Of a stretch of DNA of 64,000 nt, positions 46,850 to 58,261 are shown piece by piece. The stretch's first letter is position 1. Each line of letters begins with the position of its first letter. The translations under genes were made by a program, and so were the position numbers. Under the pieces are notes generated by a model. It was not told where the DNA came from, did no database searches, and saw only the letters and a list, made by a program, of their open reading frames with translations. Location: the NCBI GenBank assembly GCA_021234155.1, contig JAJEKV010000006.1, forward strand, positions 27,016,763 to 27,080,762, read 5' to 3'. The DNA comes from Isoetes taiwanensis. Lineage: Eukaryota > Streptophyta > Lycopodiopsida > Isoetales > Isoetaceae.

Positions 46850-48290
46850 TGTTACAGCGGTGGCTAATCTTTGGCGGTTAGGTTCTTTGGCGTCTCCGTA
46901 GAAAGAACTCTGCACTCTCGCTTGGCATATCTATCCTTGATCGCTGCGGCACCTCCTTCTCGTCACGCAATACTTGAGCGCCCTCGCGAATCTTGGCCGT
47001 CTACAACCCGAGCAGGACTTCTTTTCCCTTGGATCTTCCTCGGACTTCCGGTGAACAACTCACTGTCGATCTGCTAAAAGGTATGACATCCCCGAGCATT
47101 GGATCTGCAGCGAGGATGTCGCACCATCGGGTTCAGAATCTCCGGCATGTGTCTTTGGATTAAATTCCAAATGGTTGAACAAGGCGGCATCTCCGTGCAA
47201 ACCTTCCGGTAGTCTAATGTCCGGCGGCGGCTTGTGTGATATTCCCAGCGGATATCTTGAGCTAGGCGGCTCCATTTTTACGTGCCCCTCTACGTGAAAT
47301 CCTGATCGATCATGCGGATCGAGGTTTGGGGACTTCGACCATATCTTCGTCTCCTTCGTCATCGATTCCTCCGTGTGGTGTCATCATCCCCATCTTTGTT
47401 TTGGTGGACTTTTTGTGTATGAACCACAACTTCATTCCCCCAACTGTAGAGTGTTGTAGAGTCTTCGGCCGCGGTAGAAGTGAAGCTCCCGTATTGAGCA
47501 GTTTTTCCCGACTGCGGAAATCTCCATACCAAGCTCCACGGATGTTAGGGTTCCGGCCTCCTTCATCCCTTCGGATCCTTCCACCCAAGGTTACGACAAT
47601 TTAAAAGCGCCCGGCCTTTTTTTGTGCCCTTAGCCTTGCTCATGGAAGAGTGAGAATAATTTGAAGCTGCTAATTTTTTGGTGCGATAGAACTTACTCTT
47701 ACGGCGGTCCTCGACATGTAGTGTTAAATGCTTGAATGCGGCGAGAGGCGGAGAGCACAACACCGATTTTCTTGTACTTGTCTCGGGAGCTCTTCTTGTC
47801 CCTTTGGTGTAGAAAGCAGATCTTTCTCCTTCCCACTTGTCGATACCTCGACATACCACCAGAATCTGCCCATTGTTTCAAAGCTCTGTCTCCGGTCCCT
47901 CGATGGCGAAGAATGGAGTTGACGGTGATCACCCGGTGAGTCCGAGGTGAATCTTTGCAAGAAGAAAGGATGGATCGATTAAGGTATTCCGACAAAAGAA
48001 AAACCTCGAGCTCACACAGGGTGTTTGTCTTCTTCTTCTTCTTTGCCGGTGGTAGAAGCATCCCCTCCGGCCTCGCTTCTTGGGCCAGTCATGTCTATAT
48101 GCCCTCTCATCCTCTTAGCACCCCTCGTAAATTAAGTTTCCTCCAGCGGGGTTGTGAGTTTTAGGACTGCATGTAAAAAAGATCGGGCGTGTTCTTTAGT
48201 TTGAACTTAAGGACATGCAATCATTTATGAAAAAAAGCGGGCTAAAGTGCAACCGCGGTTAGCTTTAGCCGCCCAAACACTATTTGAAAA
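46850..48290 (-). other. Unclassified coding-like remnants, minus strand
   Basis: Several minus-strand frames look coding-like by composition but no family is recognisable: KLWFIHKKSTKTKMGMM near 47400, and RFWWYVEVSTSGKEKDLL near 47810-47870. They may be upstream exons of the methyltransferase-like gene, separated from it by the palindrome cluster at 46.4-46.8 kb. Frames shift between blocks. Confidence 0.3.
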
Positions 48291-48295
48291 TTTAA

Positions 48296-48975
48296 TCACA
48301 TCAAAGGGACTAAGTGGCGGGCGTGGTTTATCTTCCACTGCGGCATTGGGGACCTCGAGTTGGGAGGAGCATCGGCTGATAGCGACTTCGGAATGGCGCC
48401 CTTGGCAGCGGTAAAAACGCTAACGGCGCCTTGCATATGTGTTTTTCTGACCCGTAGCGTCCTATTGCAAGCGATTGATTTGATCGATGAGCCGCGGACT
48501 AAGGTAGGAAGCGGAGAGGAGCTGCGGAACCGCGGGAACTCTACAACTGCGGCGCCATGGAGCGGGGATCTGCTTGAGAATCGCGATGATACAAGTATTA
48601 GATCGCGAATACACTCTTGAAGAGGCCGGCGAAGAAGCAAAGACTCTAGGTGAGGCTGCGGGATCCGTGATCTGATGGCCCAAAGGAATTCTAGCGTGAA
48701 GAGGTGAGTTTGAGAGATGCCTATGTTATTTAAACGTAGAACATGCCGTATGTGTTTAAATAATGGAGCTGGCGATAAGCTCGGCCATTCATTGTTTCTT
48801 TGTCGAGCATTTTTCAACTTCGATAGATGATTTACTCTCTAGGTTGAGAGATGCTCGGCAAAACAATGGATCGAGGGTAAAAACGATTCCGTTTTAGGTG
48901 TGTTTTCATGGGTGTTTACTTGGAATGTTGTACATAGATCGGGCTAGGACTAAGGCCGGGGAGATGCGGTTCAAA
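48296..48975. other. Centre of the candidate transposon, no gene
   Basis: GC- and CpG-rich sequence. An open minus-strand stretch here is Ser/Arg/Pro-rich and lacks any domain, so I do not call it a gene. Confidence 0.4.
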
Positions 48976-48984
48976 TGCATCCTC

Positions 48985-50160
48985 TTGTAGTTAGTCGGAG
49001 GGGCCTCCACCTGTCAGAACCACTCCTCTTAAATATTAGGGGAAGATGGTTCGAAGGAGAGTGGCTCGGGCAGGGCTAGAGGCACTTGGGACTAAAAGCA
49101 GGGGAGAATAGAAAGTGCAGTACTTGTAGAGAATGCAAGCCTTGGCTTCCTCTCTGTGGTTTCCCTGTGGTTAGTTGTAGAGGCCTCCACCCAGTCAGAG
49201 CCCCTCCCCTTCCAATATTTCGGCGAAGATGGTTCGAAGGAGAGTGACTCTGGCCGGTCGAGGCCCACTGCTACCATTTCTGGGGAGAAATTGGCTGGCT
49301 AAGGGATTCTCGACTTGCGAGTCGAGAATGCTTGGCTTCCTGTCTACATTCTCGACTCGCAAGTCGAGAATGCCTTAACCATCGAGAACTCGGTTAGTAC
49401 ACATGGAGTCTTGGGTTGGGTAAGGCATTCCCGACTTCGCTGGCGCCGAAATGCATCTGACAAGCTCTGTGGTTTCCCTGTGGTTAGTTGTAGAGGCCTC
49501 CACCCAATCAGAGCCCATCCCTTCGCAATATTATTGACGAAGAAGGTTGAAGGAGGCGGTCTTTGATTGGGTAGAGAAGCCCACTGCATTCCACCACCAG
49601 AGGAGAATTGGGTTGCTAAGAGTTGGCTGCTGACGCAGTCAAAAACACTTCCCTTCGCTTGTGTCAGGAAGATAGAAGGAGAGTGTTTAAAGGCTGTCTG
49701 CAGGCCAGCTCTAGAGTGCACTAGAGCCTGCGTTTTCTCGACTCCGCAGTGAAAAGCGACCGGCACAACTTCCCGTGGTTAGTCGCCGAGGCCTCCACCC
49801 AATCAGAGCCCATCCCCTTCGCAATATTCGACGAAGATGGTTCGAAGGAGACGGTCTTTGATTGGGTAGAGGCCATTGCGACCACACCGCGAGGGAGAAT
49901 TGGGTTGCTAAGAGTTGGCTGCTTGACGGTCAAAACCACTTCCCTTCGCAATGTCAGGAAGATAGAAGGAGAGTGGTTAAGACTGTCTGCAGGCCAGCTC
50001 TAGAGTGCACTAGAGCCTGCGTTTTCTCGACTCACGGTGGGCGGCCAACACCTCGGTGGTTAGTCGCCGAGGCCTCCACCCGGTCGGGCCGGTCCTCTTA
50101 GCAATATTGATGAGCATGGTTGAAGGAGAGTGGCTCGGGCGGGTGGAGGCACTGCTGACT
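48985..50160 (+). repeat. Five-copy array of a 110-bp block
   Basis: A block with the order GTGGTTAGT, GAGGCCTCCACCC, GTCAGAGCCC, CAATATT, GAAGATGGTTCGAAGGAGAG and GGTNGAGGC...ACTGC occurs at about 48990, 49165, 49475, 49775 and 50057. Spacing varies from about 170 to 310 bases, with palindrome copies between the later blocks. It lies between the two divergent genes, where a bidirectional promoter or transposase-binding region would be expected. Confidence 0.75.
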
Positions 50161-50419
50161 TGCAAAAGGGCCATTGGCGGTATCACATTCTCGACTCACG
50201 AGTGAGAGAAGGGCTGCGACAGGTTCTAAAGAATGTGAAGACATTGGGTAGGCTGTGCAATCCCGAATCGCGGTCGAGAATCCCTCAACACATAGCGATC
50301 AGTGTACACTCCCTCTTCTGCGCCTCGCCCAGTCGAGAAGTTCTCGACTTCATGAGTCGAAGAAGGCACAATACTTCTGGGCTGTTGGCAAGCTGAAGTA
50401 TTCTCAACTTCGCCACTCC

Positions 50420-51400
50420 CTTCTGCATGTCTCTGCGATGGATTTCTTTGTGAGTTAGAAATGGAGATTACGTGAAAGCAATTCCTATTACGAGTTCTTC
50501 TTTGGGAGAAAGACATTCCTAGTTATTTTTACGTTAATGCTCGCAATATCTTACTTCCTAACACCGGTCTCGATGATTTCTATCTCGGTTGCTTGCTACT
50601 ACTCTAACCACTATTCTCACTTGTGCACATGTACAATGTATTCAATTCAACCACAAGCAAGAAAAAAAGATAACAAAAAGCAGAAAAACAATACAAAGAT
50701 TAATGAGATTAATGAGAAAAAGCGGAGAGACGATGGAGAAACGATGAGAGAAAACGATGGAGAAACGATCTGAGAAAAATGAGATTAAAAAGGGTATGAT
50801 ATTACAAAAACATACACGGAAGATTTCTTTGGATGAGGAGGAGGCTTCGGGTTAAGCTTCCATGTGGGTATAGTCGTTGACAAAGCGTGAATAAGGATTT
50901 GTCGGTACATGTAAATTATATCGAGGGGATTAATAAGAGCCTCTAACAACGAGAATATAAGTAAAAATGCACTAAAGGACTTCTGAGAAAACTAAAAGCA
51001 GCACTAAAAGGGCCTCACTTTCTTCTCGGTGATGCTTAGCGCTCGAACAATGAATCTGTAGCGAGAACCCGGTATTTGGGCGTCTGATCCGTCGACCAAA
51101 GTAACTGTCATAAGATGGCCTTGGAATCGCTTCGGTTCGATCGATCGCTTTGATCCGAGTAAAGCGGAGCGCCCTAAGGAAACGAGGGAGGAAAGAGTGA
51201 TCGGAGAAAGCAGGGGAGGAAGAATGGTGGGGGGAGGAAGAGGGTGCGATTAATTGCAGGCGCACCCTCGAACCTAAATAAAGTGCAATAATAAAAACCA
51301 TTGTCCGCGTGTGGGCCATGCCCTCCATGGCGTGGCGATGGATTCTTGGCATAGCCCGCGGTTTCACCTCTGAAGAAGCGCCATTAACCATGACAAAATA
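50420..51400. other. Right side of the repeat centre, no gene
   Basis: No gene recognised. Purine-rich run at 50650-50790. Around 51.3-51.4 kb the sequence changes from CpG-rich to AT-rich and CpG-poor. Confidence 0.45.
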
Positions 51401-51439
51401 TGAAAAGGTAGGTTATATGTTTATATATGTTATCTTATG

Positions 51440-51650
51440 TATTTAATAAGGTTTCAATGGTTGTATTTAATATGGTTTCAATGGTTGTATTTAATATGGT
51501 TTCAATGGTTACAATGTTTACATATGGTTTAGAATGAGTGTGGTTGTATGCTTTAATATGGTTATATGATTTTAGTTAATATGGTTGTATGATTTTAGTT
51601 AATATGGTTGTATGATTTAATATGATTATATTTAATATGTTTGTATGGTT
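51440..51650 (+). repeat. AT-rich 24-bp tandem repeats
   Basis: GGTTTCAATGGTTGTATTTAATAT is repeated about three times (51447-51515), and a related unit ATGGTTGTATGATTTTAGTTAAT about two and a half times (51570-51630). Confidence 0.7.
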
Positions 51651-52239
51651 TTATATGGTTCATATGGTCATATTTGTGGTGTTTGGGGCTATATGGTTTT
51701 AATGTGAGCTTTTTCATTCGGGGAGCATGTGAGATGAGTAAAATGGAGCAGGGAATTCCAAAGGAGGCCATTGCCCTAGGCTCCAATGGAGGAAGATGGG
51801 TTGCCTTTTGTTGCACCCTTGCAACCAGGCGGTATTCTGAGAGGGCATAATAAGCTGCAGTTGATCCATTTGATAGTGTGAATGATGAGAGGCTGGGAGA
51901 TGAACATCTTGGGTTGGCATTGTGAAGCTTCTTATCGAAGTTGATACTATCATGTCCCGGGAAGCTCTAGTGATTGCATTGTGTGCTTTCCGGTGGCTGA
52001 GTCCCAAGCTTCGATTGAGATGGCCAATTAGATTTATTACACACAAGAATGGTGATACTCTAGAATGCCCTCTTGAACTACACACCCCCAAGGCCCACCC
52101 AAGGCCATGTGGAAGATTTGGTGGTCGATGAGCATCCTTTGATCACAAGGAAGAGGCGCTATGTCTTTCATAAAAGGCAGCCAAAAGGTGCCCAAGAGGC
52201 CTAGAAGTGACAAATATTTAGAAAGGATGGAAAGTATGG

Positions 52240-54640
52240 CACCAACCAAAGAAAACACGGAGGCAATTAGGGGACAAGAGTGTTGCAACCTAGATTGCAC
52301 GTGCATTACAATGTGGATGACCTCGTGCGAGATAAGGTCCCAATACATTGGACAGACTTCAAAAGATAGGATTAATTTCATTTACTCCTTGTGTAGGAAT
52401 TCCGGCTATGATGAAAACACAAGGGCCGGCTGCTATATCAATTGAGGGAATGAAGGTATGTATGAGAGCATTGAGATGGATTCTTGGGGTGAGCAAGTCT
52501 TCATTTCTGAATCTTGGGAGGCGAGGTTAGAAAAGGGCACACTTTGTTCCAACATGGTAATGCACTCACTTTGAAACCTAGAGCAAATACTCTAAAGGCC
52601 ATTCGGTCTTGAGAGCTTTGTGAGATACATGTCTCAATCTATGCCCCACAAGTCGAGAAGGTGAGCGAGCACGGTGTGCAAGTGGTGCAAAGTGTTGCCA
52701 CAACACTATATCCAAAGGAGTGCCTTAAGGAGGTCAACTCCATCCTAGAAACTACTCTTGGAGGTAGGCCTCTTTCTCAATCACATTTCAGCAAGTTATG
52801 GAGCACTCACTTCTCGGACGTGAGTGTCCTACAACACATGCCATTCTCAAAGTGCAACACTTGCATTCAACTCAAGGATACACTTGCATCAAGCTGCAAT
52901 AGAAAAGAAAGAATGGCAATTAGGGAGCAATTTGCAGATCACCAAAGGGACCAAATATCATGTAGGCGGTTGTATTGGCGGTGGAGAACATTTTTAGAGA
53001 TCTTGTGGGACAAATTTTTGTGTATAATTCATGATAAGATGGACCAACACAAGACTTTTTCTTGCCAAAGCTAGATCCTTTACCCAAAGCGTTGTCAAAG
53101 CGCTTTTGAGATGAAAGTAAGTCCGGGGGGTGTATTAACACATGGTCATGGAACTGGAACATATGGTCATTTTGTGCTTGATCTATGGAGAGATGATCCA
53201 AACTTCCATGTGAGCTCTATTTTCAAGTGCACGAGAACACTAGAAAAAGGATCGATAGAAGGGAGGAGGTATTCCCCTTCAGCACCCATTTTGAGGCTTT
53301 GATGGATGATCAACCGCTTTGTTACCAAAGGCGGATAAAAAGCTCACATCCAAGGTGTCTAGTGAATCAAGGAGGACTTGGGATGATTTCCCCTTACTTG
53401 AGAAATCAGCGCACGAGGAGCTATGTGTTGGTTGGACAAGCTGTTGGAAAAACAAGAATAGATGGATGTTTGGGGCAATGTCATACTTGGCGTGATGGGA
53501 GTATTCAAAGTTGTGAAAGTGGGATTCATGATGGTTGGGCATACGCATGATGATATAGATGGATTCTTTGGAACTTTCTCCACCAAGCTCAAAGAGAGAA
53601 AAACGTGACCACTCTCCACTGAACTAATGGATGTGTTTGAGAGCTGCATTGACCCCAACCCAATGGCTTTCTTGATGGATGAGGTTGCATTGGAAATCAT
53701 TTGTAGAAGGATACTTGCTAGATGGCAAGGACCGGTTGACGAGGACACACAAAGCCACTTCAATTCAAGTTTTGGGTTAGGGATGGAATACCAATCATGC
53801 AATATAAGTGGAGACCAGGTGACAAGTTGTGGATGCATGTACAAGGTATCGAGTTGTGGCAAAGGGGTCTTTGTGGTGAAGTTCTCATTCCTAAAGGGCA
53901 GCCAAAACCACTACCTCCCTTCAAGGCAGTCAAAGACTCTAGCCAAGCGGTGAAGGGCATCAAGGATTACATAACATGCTTTGGGATGATGTTGAAATGG
54001 AAAGCACACCTCCACTCTTAAGAAAAATCAAATGGACTCCCTAATCAAATCTTGGGAGAAAGTTGTGACATGCTTAGCCCGAACGACCATGTGGGAGGGA
54101 GCTAAGAGGCGGGTTCTTGCGAGTCAAGATGGGAGGGTTCTCAAGGTGCAAGCACGTCTAAGAATGCTCACTTGGGTCCCAACAAAGGGTTCCAAGTGGT
54201 TTGTGGGAAGTAAGGCCTCAAAGCCGAAGTGGTTTGATCTTCTGAGTGGGATCCCTTTGAGGACATCAAGGAAGGATACTTTGTGCTAGTAAGGCACGAT
54301 GATGAGGGCTGTCCAATATGGTTAGGGGTGGCACTCTCTGATGTGACCACCACTATGCACGATGGAGAGGAGTTAGTCACGGATTCCAAATTCAATATTG
54401 GGAGCCCATTGGGAGGCACAAGAAGGCCAACTTGAAGGAGCAATACACCGGCTGGGAGAAAGAAGTGGAGGGCAAATTATGCTGACCCTCAAAGGAGGGA
54501 ATTGGTGGAGTGTGTGGTATGGTCATATCCAAGTTCTCACATTGCAAAAGACAACACACACAAGATCCCAAGAAAGGAGATGGACAAGGCCATGAGCAAC
54601 CTCCATGCTATATCATTGTATGAGGGTGCATAATATTGAG
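52240..54640 (+). pseudogene. DUF7869-type transposon protein, broken
   Basis: Decayed gene of the plant DUF7869 family, large proteins of transposon origin with an RNase H-like core. Blocks in family order: ECCNLDCTCITMWMT (about 52270-52320), GMKVCMRALRWILGVS (52449-52496), FSKLWSTHFSDVSVLQHMPF (about 52784-52843) and SKCNTCIQLKD, RKERMAIREQFADHQRDQ and CRRLYWRWRT, FLCIIHDKMDQHKTF, GVLTHGHGTGTYGHFVLDLW (53126-53185), KNKNRWMFGAMSYL, VGFMMVGHTHDDIDGFFGTF (53520-53580), LMDVFESC, and KGIKDYITCFGMMLKWKAHL (53952-54012). HTHDDID is the most conserved motif. The family LDN motif is altered to WTS. At least four frameshifts and several stops. Its 3' end lies close to the right terminal repeat. 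Confidence 0.75.
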
Positions 54641-54804
54641 AAGTTTGAAAACTTTCTCAACTAGTGGTTTGTAAAATTTATGAGGAAAACAAGTAACCCA
54701 ATTCTATGTGTGTCATGTGTAATTCTATTCAAGCAATCAATTCAGAAATTTCTTTTATGGTGTGTGAGTCCCATTTTCAGTCCGAGTCCCAAAATTCAAG
54801 ATTT

Positions 54805-54829
54805 GTCCCACTTTAATTAAATACGACTT
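54805..54829 (-). repeat. Right terminal inverted repeat
   Basis: Exact reverse complement of 42505-42529: GTCCCACTTTAATTAAATAC, then GACTT. AGAA follows immediately, as it precedes the left repeat. Confidence 0.75.
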
Positions 54830-54833
54830 AGAA

Positions 54834-55861
54834 TTTATGCCTCTGAAAAACCAGCACCATTATGCAAGGCAAAAATCAAAACCTAGATGATGTGATTTGG
54901 AGCCTATGCAAGGCAGATGAAGCTCTCCATATTGGCTGAGAGCCCTGAGCTCCCTATCATAAGATGAGTAGAGATACTAAGAGACCATCATGCACAAATC
55001 TTGGACATAAGTCAGCATTTGACCTACAAATCTTTCAAGACACAGCTTCTCAAAATGCAAGGCCAAAAGGAGACAATTCAAGGATAACCGCAAAACTATT
55101 CCAGATGCAGGTCATTCCAAAACACAATCTTTGAGCAAATTTTGATAGCATTGATTCCACGATAGTCAAAGTGCAGCATCAATTATCATCAAATCATACC
55201 CAGAAAGAGATGGTGCAATCTGCTATTCCTCTTCAAATAGCATTTGCCATAGAAGCAACATAAACTACATCTTTGTACTTTTGCATATGCATATAAGTCA
55301 TCTAGGAATGCGTCACAGTTAGAAGGAGATAAACTCATGGGTGGGTAACTGCTAATGGTTCATAGCTAGAAGGAATGCATTATCTACATAGAACGCAGTC
55401 TACCAGTTGCTTCCCATTTTACCAGTGACATTGCAACAGCCACACAATTAAACACTTATAAAGCAACTTGGCAGCTAAAACAAAGCAATCTACTACCAAG
55501 GCTTATGGTTGCATGTACGAGAATATGAAAATTTTAAATATAGATTTCACATGCTCTGTATTGATAAATTTAGTCCTCCATAACCAGAACCAAGGGGGCC
55601 ATGCAATTTATATGGCATTGCAAGATAATTACTTATATCTACTGTGCTACCTACTGTTCAGAAAAGAAAGGTATGGCATTCACCTACTCACAAATCCTTT
55701 GCTTCAGCTTGGCAAGATCACCTACAAAATGTGCAAGCAAAAGCACGGAGGGTTTCCCTCCATGGCCCAAGGGTGAAGTGGCTTAAATCAAATCCACACT
55801 ATTTGACCTGACAATATACACAAGACTAATTATGGAGAATTCTGTGGATTGATCCATAATC
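54834..55861. other. Intergenic, no gene recognised
   Basis: AT-rich. Open stretches at 55468-55786 match nothing I know. The last part is the 3' flank of the Enhancer-of-zeste pseudogene on the minus strand. Confidence 0.5.
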
Positions 55862-56416
55862 TTATGCAGTCTTTTGAGCCCGACCTGAACTATTGCCCAC
55901 ATCATTATGCTTTGGGCCATCTTCGGGTTTTCGGGCCAATACTGAGGCACGATCAGGCTCATAATGATAATCATAGAATAGCTCTTCTTCAGCTCCTATT
56001 TTTTCTTTCGCAAATATACCTACTCTGTGGTCTCCAGCAACCATAATGACCTGACCAATAAAAACAAGCCATTAAAGCACATGGTCTAATGGCTTTCAGC
56101 ATCTAATAAACATATTTATTACCTTTGCATAGCAATTTTGGAGAATGATTTGCAAATTTGAGTGTATCATCTTTGCGACATGCATCTAAGACATACTGAA
56201 TCAACAAGCACACAAATAAAAAGTATAATCTTCTACAACAGTATCCTAAATGATGAAATCTTTCGAACCTGGTCATTAGATTAAAGAAAAAAAAGGAATT
56301 TCCCTGGTCGTAAATATTCCCTTGTTTATCAGCTTCCTGATGCGATATAAGTTTTCCAGTAGACTCTCCAAAATATTCGTGTTTATTGATTGGGATCTTC
56401 TTGCAATAACTACACA
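55862..56416 (-). pseudogene. Enhancer-of-zeste (PRC2 H3K27 methyltransferase) SET-domain pseudogene
   Basis: C-terminal SET domain of a plant E(z) protein (CLF/SWN/MEA family, catalytic subunit of Polycomb complex 2). Three exons with retained introns: 56416-56269 (INKHEYFGESTGKLISHQEA, then DKQGNIYD), 56195-56123 (YVLDACRKDDTLKFANHSP) and 56050-55862 ([40 protein letters not shown], stop). The NHS and GEELFYDY-type motifs are present. Splice sites are good (CTATGCAAAG|GTAATA and TTGGTCAG|GTC). Two indels kill it: one base lost in NLNDQ at about 56275, and five bases lost in SPNPNCYAK at about 56135. Trace remains of the preceding exon (SDMA, then AQRRK) may lie at 56460-56505. Earlier exons (CXC, SANT) are not found. 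Because introns are kept, this is a segmental, not a processed, copy. Confidence 0.88.
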
Positions 56417-56509
56417 CTAAAAACTAAAAATTAACTAAAGCAAAATCTGGGTTTTACCTTCCTTCTCTGCGCGTCGCATGCCATATCTGAAGCACTAGAA
56501 CCTAAGGGC

Positions 56510-58255
56510 ATAGCCAAAGCACCAGAACTCTAGAATACCACTTCTATTTTGTATATCATGGGTTCATCGTCAGTAAAATAGGTATTTTAATATGAATACA
56601 AGAAAAACCTTCAAAAATCATTGTTATGCTTATACGGTTTGGCACTTGGGGCACATTATAAGCCTTCAAAGAAATTCTTCTAGAAATGGATGATTCAATA
56701 CTTCAATTCATAGAAACAATAATCCTCTGCACTTTTATGTCAAATTTAGGACGCTATTTTTGCCGTATTGAGGCTCATGAAATTCTTCTGGAAATAGGGA
56801 TTCAAATATCACTGGAATCAGTCCTAGACAAAGCCTGCACAATGCTCTTTCTGTGGCATGCCACCTGAATTTTTAGTTGTGGATCTTTTTGGGTGCCACG
56901 TGGATTTTTGATGGATGTTGACTACGCTAACCTTCGATATAATTTTAATACATATTAGAGATATTGCCTTTCCGCTCAATATCCAGCTCACTAGAGTTCA
57001 TATCAAGCTAATGTTGATGCAATATGTACAATTTAGATTTTCTCTATTTACCTCCATGGCTCGGCCCAAGATCGCCAAAAGCATAGGGAAGCATAGTCTA
57101 CGGCACCTTTGCAGTTGCTCTGGCTGCTTTCTCATACCAAACAAATAACTTTTTCTCTATAGAAAACCCCAACAACCTCCATCGTGCTCTGAAAAAAGCC
57201 ACGATAAGGAACAAACGAAAGCTACCTAGAGGAGTTATCTGCAACATTGGAACTGCAAGCAACGGCCTAAATTAGAAGCAAAAGTAGACCCGAGAAACTA
57301 CAACCCAACATCAGGAACCTTCTATCACACCATCACAACTATCATCATGGAAACCAAGGGAAAAATGCAACCAAAACAGGCTTTAGAATACAAATATGGT
57401 TTTGTACATGCAACTCAAACCCGACAGTTAAAAAAAAATAAAACCCACTAATTTCCAAAAACCTTTTCCAAACCATTGGTTCCTCTACCCCACCTAGTCT
57501 ACTTGTACAGGCCCCACCGTAGACATGAATCTTATGAGTCCTCAATTATTCCATCGAACAGTTGATGCGGCAAACTAGCGGATGGGTAAAAAGCAATTTT
57601 GTGGTGTATCAAAAATGTGCATTTTGACGCCACATTTTGGCACCACCTTTGTGGAAGAATCGGGTGGTGCATACCGAAGTGGAGATTGCAGGAGTGCGAA
57701 TTAATGAGCGTCGGTTATTTTGAATTTTATGCCACGTCATTGTCCCTCATTTTGAATTAAGAAATAATCACCTCTTCTTACGTTTTTTGCGCTTCTTGCC
57801 GATTGAACCCTAATGGAGTCGAATTGAATGCCATCTTGGTTACGATGATGAAATCTCTCCTCAAACAAGAGATTGTGCCCCATGAAGATCTAAAAAGCTT
57901 TGGGGGTGTGAGTTCCAAATAAATCATTTCTGGTATTTTCCCCAAATATTTTTGTTCAAACCCGAAAAATTAAGGCATATATTTTCTTATGCGGGTTGAA
58001 GAATCACGAGCAATGAATAATACAAAGAGTTCATGCAAATTTACAAAAGAATTACAGGGAAGCCACATACATAGGGTGGAATGGCTCCTGGAACCTGGGC
58101 AATGCTTATTATCTGCATATAAAGGGGGAGGCTGTTAATTGGAAGAGCTTCTCGGATTATTATAAAACTCCCGATGAGAAAGCAGAGGCCAGTTCTTCTA
58201 GACCCAAGAGAAGAGCTAAAAGTGACCCTCCAGAAATTGAACCTTCAAAAGGCAG
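56510..58255. other. Intergenic, little recognised
   Basis: No gene can be supported in 56.5-57.8 kb. At 57595-57655 a short inverted repeat around TGTGGTG...CACCAC occurs. From 57.8 kb onward an exon-like stretch ending in GGGGGTGTGAGTTCC may belong to the phosphatase-like gene downstream (a sequence TTGAACCCTAATGGAGTC could be a decayed FDLNGV motif), but this is weak. Confidence 0.4.
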
Positions 58256-58261
58256 CAGCTT

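Larger units (their letters stand above)
42657..50362. repeat. Dispersed short palindrome family (at least 20 copies)
   Basis: Imperfect copies of a palindrome with core CTCGACTCGCGAGTCGAG, often with CTT between the arms (CTCGACTTCGCGAGTCGA). Approximate positions: 42664, 43429, 43558, 43652, 44649, 44703, 46421, 46482, 46541, 46602, 46664, 46722, 46776, 49306, 49348, 49427, 49733, 50022, 50187, 50259 and 50340. They cluster in the segments between coding blocks and are absent from 44.75-46.36 and 47.0-48.9 kb. They are seen nowhere else in the window. Confidence 0.8.
42505..54829. mobile_element. Candidate 12.3-kb TIR DNA transposon with two divergent genes
   Basis: Perfect 25-bp inverted repeats lie at 42505-42529 and 54805-54829 (ends AAGTCGTATT...GTGGGAC). 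Both are flanked outside by AGAA (42501-42504 and 54830-54833), compatible with a 4-bp target duplication. Just inside each end GGGACTC-type blocks recur. Inside are a minus-strand methyltransferase-like gene towards the left end, a plus-strand DUF7869-type gene towards the right end, and between them a repeat-rich centre with many short palindromes. A related right end is at 41463-41528. The link between the ends and the cargo is inference from this one copy; nested insertion of unrelated material cannot be excluded. Confidence 0.6.

Noticed and set aside
48296-48817. 173-codon open frame on the minus strand
   Set aside because: Ser/Arg/Pro-rich composition typical of GC-rich non-coding sequence, no family match, overlapping open frames on the other strand.
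42657-50362. CRISPR-like array interpretation of the repeated palindromes
   Set aside because: The sequence is plant nuclear DNA, spacing is irregular from 20 to 2,500 bases, spacers are themselves repeated, and no cas genes exist.
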